DNA from: Sphingobacteriales bacterium
GTDB taxonomy: Bacteria; Bacteroidota; Bacteroidia; Chitinophagales; Chitinophagaceae
Assembly (NCBI GenBank): GCA_016200915.1
Contig: JACQDV010000066.1
Coordinates: forward strand, 34,450 to 98,449
DNA length: 64,000 nucleotides
Reading direction: 5' to 3'
Below are positions 60,243 through 64,000 of this stretch, piece after piece (positions within the stretch are counted from its first letter, which is position 1; every line of letters starts with the position of its first letter). Both the position numbers and the translations under genes were made by a program. The notes under the pieces were generated by a model. That model was not told the DNA's origin and ran no database searches. It saw nothing but the letters and a program-made list of their open reading frames with translations.

Positions 60243-60420
60243 GAGTGCATTTCAAATTTTTGCAACGCATGATTCATTTGAATTTCGATTAGCAGCCTTT
60301 TTATCCCCTCCCCGGAGGCCCGCCCGGATGAACACCGTTCGGACAGGGGCCCTATAGTGTTTTAATATTAAAGATTATGTAATAGGGGTGGGTCAGGCTG
60401 CGAAAATTTGAAATGCACTC
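60243..60420. mobile_element. MITE-like element with 22-bp terminal inverted repeats
   Basis: GAGTGCATTTCAAATTTT at 60243-60260 is repeated inverted at 60420-60403, and the arms continue with one mismatch to 22 bp (21 of 22). The 178-bp unit has no coding capacity and a GC-rich core (GGAGGCCCGCCCGG). It occupies the divergent promoter region between the acyltransferase and fatty acid hydroxylase genes. No target-site duplication is obvious. Confidence 0.7.
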
Positions 60421-60485
60421 CGAGCAACAATGAAAACGGTTGTTACCTGTGCCTGATGTATTTTTGCAGGGCAAATGATTGGGTT

Positions 60486-61151
60486 ATGCAATTCCACAAA
60501 ATACATAATACGGGACAAGCACAGTTGTTCAGAAATAAGTATCTCGAAATGCTTACCAAATCACACCCGCTTGTTATATGGACAATGTATTTGCCGGTAA
60601 TCATCTATTTACTTTATTACAGCAATAACACTTTATTGTACAGCGACACAAAAGTTCTGCTAACTTTTCTGGGAGGAATTTTATTCTGGACTTTTTTTGA
60701 ATACATTGCACACCGCTATGTTTTTCACTGGGTGAGTGAAAAACCACGCATCCAAAAGTTTGCATATATACTGCATGGTAACCATCATCATTATCCAAGA
60801 GATAAGCAGCGGTTATTTATGCCACCGGTGCCAAGTATATTAATTGCTTCCGTCATTTTTGGTATTATGTATTTACTGACGGGAAATAATGTGTTCATGT
60901 TTTTCCCGGGATTTATGCTGGGATATCTTTTATATGGAAGCATCCATTATGCTATTCATGCATGGAACCCGCCGTTTAAATGGATGAAACCATTATGGCG
61001 TAACCATCACCTGCATCATTATAAAAATGAACACAATGGTTTTGGTGTGAGCAGTACCTTGTGGGATCATTTATTTGGAACAATGTTCGATTTGAAAAAC
61101 GAAAAAGAAGATAAAGAGAAGGTAAAAGAGTTAATGTTTGTCAAGAAATAA
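60486..61151 (+). CDS. Fatty acid hydroxylase family protein (FA2H-like)
   Basis: The ATG at 60486 gives 221 residues beginning MQFHKIHNTGQAQLF. The sterol desaturase/fatty acid hydroxylase histidine clusters are present: HRYVFHW, HGNHHHYP, HYAIHAW and NHHLHHYKNEHNGFGV. They hold a di-iron site in a membrane-embedded enzyme with about four spans. The similarity to fatty acid 2-hydroxylase (Scs7/FA2H) suggests hydroxylation of the acyl chain of sphingolipids, which many Bacteroidota make. An upstream start at 60408 would lie in the MITE-like element and is less likely. Confidence 0.85.
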   Translation: MQFHKIHNTGQAQLFRNKYLEMLTKSHPLVIWTMYLPVIIYLLYYSNNTLLYSDTKVLLTFLGGILFWTFFEYIAHRYVFHWVSEKPRIQKFAYILHGNHHHYPRDKQRLFMPPVPSILIASVIFGIMYLLTGNNVFMFFPGFMLGYLLYGSIHYAIHAWNPPFKWMKPLWRNHHLHHYKNEHNGFGVSSTLWDHLFGTMFDLKNEKEDKEKVKELMFVKK

Positions 61152-61181
61152 AAAAAGGGAGCAACAGTTGCCCCCTTTTAT
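61152..61181. terminator. Bidirectional terminator between convergent genes
   Basis: The hairpin GGGAGCAAC / GTTGCCCCC around a one- to two-base loop sits between A-run (61152-61157) and T-run (61176-61179) sequences, suitable for both the hydroxylase and the barrel gene. Confidence 0.7.
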
Positions 61182-61190
61182 CTATAGAAA

Positions 61191-61886
61191 TTATTTGCTT
61201 AAAGGAATTCCAACAGAAACACTGAAAACACGATGTTTATTTTTATCATCTGCATTATTATTACCATTTGAATTGATCTTGGCTAAGCCCAATCCATAAT
61301 TCACTTTTAATATCACGTCACTCAAATCAAACCCTGCATGAAAGTTGAAACCAAAATCAAATCTTCTTACTTTATCAAAACTTGCATCTTCCTGTTGACT
61401 GGTTGTGGGATCATCGTTGTTAAATGTAATGTTTGAGGTAGATGTTGAAGTAGAGCCAAGAAAATTAGTTTCTACTTTTGATTTACCAAATACACCCATG
61501 GCTACATAAGGACCGGCTCCTGCAAAAAATGAATTCTTTTTTTCTAACGGAAAATTAAGATTACCGTATAAAGGCAACTCCAGATAGAAAGGATTAAACT
61601 TCGCCTTTACATAATTGTCAGTTGTGCTTTGCGAAAAATAGGTTTCTGTTTTTGATCCTTTACCTGTTACGTATAATCCTGTTTCCAGATCAAATACTTT
61701 AGATATACCAAAGGTTCCTCCAATACCTGCATGAAAACTGGATAACATTTTTGCTTTGTCAACAGAACCATTACTGGTAGTGCTAATGTTTGCAGCATTA
61801 TAACCGGCTGCTATAAAAACTTTTCCCTGCGAATAAGCATAGCTCATAATTAAAACGGATAATACGATGAGCATTGATTTTTTCAT
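61191..61886 (-). CDS. Outer-membrane beta-barrel protein
   Basis: The ATG at 61886 gives 231 residues with a signal peptide (MKKSMLIVLSVLIMSYAYSQ). The strands are regular (VFIAAGYNAANIS, LETGLYVTGKG, FDFGFNFHAGFDLSDVILKVNYGLGLAKI) and the end VFSVSVGIPLSK is barrel-like. PorT/porin-like family, ligand unknown. It follows the large T9SS protein gene on the same strand with a terminator between. Confidence 0.7.
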   Translation of the reverse strand: MKKSMLIVLSVLIMSYAYSQGKVFIAAGYNAANISTTSNGSVDKAKMLSSFHAGIGGTFGISKVFDLETGLYVTGKGSKTETYFSQSTTDNYVKAKFNPFYLELPLYGNLNFPLEKKNSFFAGAGPYVAMGVFGKSKVETNFLGSTSTSTSNITFNNDDPTTSQQEDASFDKVRRFDFGFNFHAGFDLSDVILKVNYGLGLAKINSNGNNNADDKNKHRVFSVSVGIPLSK

Positions 61887-61917
61887 AATGTACATTTTTA
61901 GTTAGGCAAACTACTAT

Positions 61918-61960
61918 AAAAAAATTATGCCAGAGATTTATTCCCCGGCATAATTTTAAA
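61918..61960 (-). terminator. Terminator after the T9SS protein gene at 62000
   Basis: AAAATTATGCC (61922-61932) pairs perfectly with GGCATAATTTT (61948-61958), followed by T-run on the minus strand. Confidence 0.8.
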
Positions 61961-61999
61961 AATTAAACAAATTATGTTTAGATAGTTGAATGAATATTG

Positions 62000-63847
62000 T
62001 TACTCCTTTAAAAACTTAAAACTCTGTACCTGGCCATTATAATTTGTAACCAATACATAATACCCGGTCTTTAATGCTGAAATATTTAATTTATAATTAA
62101 ATCCGGTTAGATTAACAGTCTTGATTATTTGCCGGGTGTTCGTATTTATATCATACACATTTATTAATAACGGAGCTGTTCTTCTCTGCTGTGTAAATTT
62201 ATTTTGCAATGTAAAATCCCGGTTTATATTAACGAAAAGAAAATCTGTTGCAGGATTTGGTGAAATTGAAACAATGGGGGAAGATGCCACCCTTGCATTG
62301 TTTGAATAAGAGAAAAATAAAAGTGATTGTGTATAACAGGCGCCATTGCCCGAAATCTGGAATGTAAACGGAACACCACCGGAACCAAGAGGTAATTGGA
62401 AGTAAAGTGTGTTTGTATAATAAGCAGTGGAACCAACAGCCCAAAAAGTAGGCGTGCCTGAACCGGATGCTAACGTAACCGTCTTACCGGTCATATCTCC
62501 TAAGTTTACATAAACAGTGCAACCCTGGTGTACATAAGTGGCAGTTGAACCACTTACTGCTGTACCACTCTGGCTTGGATGTGAAACATTATAGTAGGTG
62601 CATGCTTCCTGGAAATAAGGGAAATTGGCAACCGCTGAAGTGGAGTTATCATTCTTTATTGTTTTGGTGGCAGTTTTTGTTATACCACACGATAGACCAG
62701 TGATAGTTGCTGTTAAAGTAGTAGTAATATCATACCACCGCTGGTTAGTAATGGTTAACTGATTTGCCGCCGGATTGTTGGGTGATAGCTGTAAAACAGT
62801 ACCTGCACTGCCGGGGATTGACCAGCTTACGGATGCACCCGCAGGTAACCCCGGAACACTATACACGGCGCTGTTACATATAATGGTATTGCCGGAGATT
62901 GAAAAATTATAAGTGGGTGTTGTAAGTGTTACATTAGAGGTAAGTGTGGTATAATTGGCGCCATTAAGCACTACTGTTACAGATACATTAGACAGTGACG
63001 ACGCCGTTGCACTTGAAGTAAGACTGATAGCATTGGTAGTGGTGCTAAATGTTTGTGGTGCTGTGCTGCCCTGGTATAACCAGCCATTATTGGCAGTACC
63101 TAAGTTCCAATTATAAGATAATGTGCCGGGGGAATTATATACATTATTTACGGTGAAAGATTGAGTAGTATTAGTACCACAGGGTATAGATACTGATGTG
63201 GGTGAAATGGTGAAAGTGGGTGGTTGTGCTGTTTCAGTGATTGTAATTTTTCTTACAAGTATTGTTTGGGTAGGAGAATTTATTGGCGGGACCGCCGCAA
63301 TATTCAAATAGCCTTGTGCTGTGGCAAAACTTGAATAATTATAAGTGTAATCTGTCCAGGTTGTACCTGATGTCATTACTTTATTAGCATAGAGATTCCC
63401 CGATGTATTTGGATCTATATCGGATGTTCCGTTACATTGGTTACTTGTGCCACTACCCGAATTGTTTGGTAATATCCTCAAATTTGCAGTAGCACCACCA
63501 ACACATGCTGCATTGATTGTAATTTGATAACTATACATTGCCTTGAAATTATACGCAATTTTATATTCGGTACCTTTATAGCCAGTTGTATTTCCATTTT
63601 GGTCAACAACAACATTACAATCCATTGAAATTGCATTATTTGTTATTGAGTATTGTGGTTGCCCGGTTGTTGATACATGTGCCATTGCTCCATTAGTGCC
63701 ATTAATTACAGCAGGTACATTTATGGATGAAGCAAAAATATTACAGCCAGATGCACCGGACCAGTTTTGGTAATTAATAATTGTTTGTGAAAAGCAAGTA
63801 AAAAATGGAATTATAGCTAAGGCTATAAGCAAATTAATTTTTAACAT
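62000..63847 (-). CDS. T9SS type A protein with PKD/Ig-like domains
   Basis: This 615-residue protein has a signal peptide (ending FTCFSQ). The N-terminal half is carbohydrate-binding-like (FNIFASSINVPAVINGTNG, GTEYKIAYNFKAMYSY), followed by PKD/Ig-like domains from about 215 (PPTFTISPTSVSIPCGTNTTQ, YNFSISGNTIICNSA). The last 90 residues are a type A T9SS sorting domain (SISPNPATDFLFVNINRD, NISALKTGYYVLVTNYNGQ, SFKFLKE). Exported through the outer membrane, cell-surface or secreted; no catalytic motif seen. It is alone on the minus strand. Confidence 0.75.
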   Translation of the reverse strand: MLKINLLIALAIIPFFTCFSQTIINYQNWSGASGCNIFASSINVPAVINGTNGAMAHVSTTGQPQYSITNNAISMDCNVVVDQNGNTTGYKGTEYKIAYNFKAMYSYQITINAACVGGATANLRILPNNSGSGTSNQCNGTSDIDPNTSGNLYANKVMTSGTTWTDYTYNYSSFATAQGYLNIAAVPPINSPTQTILVRKITITETAQPPTFTISPTSVSIPCGTNTTQSFTVNNVYNSPGTLSYNWNLGTANNGWLYQGSTAPQTFSTTTNAISLTSSATASSLSNVSVTVVLNGANYTTLTSNVTLTTPTYNFSISGNTIICNSAVYSVPGLPAGASVSWSIPGSAGTVLQLSPNNPAANQLTITNQRWYDITTTLTATITGLSCGITKTATKTIKNDNSTSAVANFPYFQEACTYYNVSHPSQSGTAVSGSTATYVHQGCTVYVNLGDMTGKTVTLASGSGTPTFWAVGSTAYYTNTLYFQLPLGSGGVPFTFQISGNGACYTQSLLFFSYSNNARVASSPIVSISPNPATDFLFVNINRDFTLQNKFTQQRRTAPLLINVYDINTNTRQIIKTVNLTGFNYKLNISALKTGYYVLVTNYNGQVQSFKFLKE

Positions 63848-63937
63848 AGAAAAGTTTTAATAATTAACCCAAGTTTCCTGAAATAGAAGCATTTGAGATA
63901 GAATATTTTTGAGTTGCGAAAACAAAAACCTACTCAA

Positions 63938-64000
63938 ATGCTTCACGACAAAGTTATTGGAATCTATTGTTTGGTTGACGATATTTTAAAAGGCGTTCAC
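63938..64000 (+). CDS. Start of a transposase, probably IS982 family (3' partial)
   Basis: The frame from ATG at 63938 to the window edge encodes 21 residues beginning MLHDKVIGIYCLVDDILKGV. This opening resembles IS982-family transposases, which begin with a similar M-DK-I-CL-DD-LKG pattern. Upstream, GAAGCATTTGAG (63886-63897) is inverted at 63933-63944, overlapping the start codon. ACCCAAGTTTCCTG at about 63867 may be part of the left inverted repeat. With 21 residues the family is not certain. Confidence 0.5.
   Translation, partial: MLHDKVIGIYCLVDDILKGVH

Noticed and set aside
1..64000. CRISPR array, rRNA or tRNA genes
   Set aside because: No regularly spaced direct repeats with spacers and no cloverleaf or rRNA-like conserved stretch were found by eye.

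Overview
The window looks like a chromosomal stretch of a Bacteroidota bacterium, most likely family Chitinophagaceae. The evidence is AT-rich DNA, four proteins with type IX secretion C-terminal domains (three type A, one type B/CHU_C), a TonB-dependent receptor with a carboxypeptidase-regulatory-like N-terminus, GTP-type PEPCK, many envelope beta-barrels and lipoproteins, and several matches to the Bacteroidota promoter consensus (TTTG, about 20 nt, TAnnTTTG). No rRNA, tRNA or CRISPR array was recognised. All assignments come from reading the sequence; no database search was run.

Layout. 1-2.7 kb: 3' part of a secreted beta-propeller protein. 2.8-7.0 kb: SnoaL-like protein, a split-Ada-type DNA alkylation repair neighbourhood (Ada metal-binding protein, 2OG-Fe(II) oxygenase, AraC-MGMT fusion) with a hydrolase broken by a stop codon in the middle, then a cupin and a DUF4126 membrane protein. 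7.2-15.8 kb: a minus-strand cluster of planctomycete-type cytochrome (PSCyt1), DUF1549/DUF1553, DUF1501, NHL propeller and FN3-associated proteins, interrupted by a DUF4304 gene. 16-22.8 kb: TonB receptor, a RAYT-type transposase lacking a normal start, a secreted trypsin-like protease and a barrel protein. 23-33.4 kb: UvrD/PcrA helicase, a giant type B T9SS protein, PEPCK, a YidE/YbjL-type transporter, DUF2490. 33.5-40.6 kb: lipoprotein, thioredoxin with a CRP-like operator, glycerate kinase with a GntP permease, and two 320-bp foldback repeats flanking an uncharacterised membrane-anchored protein.

40.7-48.2 kb is an accessory region. It holds RhuM-Fic, an HNH nuclease, tiny basic proteins, a MntA-HepT toxin-antitoxin pair bracketed by a duplicated MFS gene tail, the MFS gene, a DeoR regulator with a degenerate methylglyoxal-synthase homologue and a MocA-like fragment, a frameshifted ORF6N gene and Vsr. 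48.3-64 kb returns to core-type genes: aldose epimerase, lipoproteins, OmpA, class IV aminotransferase, KAS III, DUF4382, asparaginase-like, acyltransferase, fatty acid hydroxylase and secreted proteins. An apparent IS982-like transposase begins at the right edge.

Strongest leads: the paired foldback elements with complementary loops, the MntA-HepT cassette flanked by gene-tail repeats, a candidate small RNA at about 57.1 kb, the degenerate MGS-like cluster, and two MITE-like elements. Several genes are visibly decaying: hydrolase nonsense, ORF6N frameshift, barrel frameshift and RAYT start loss.
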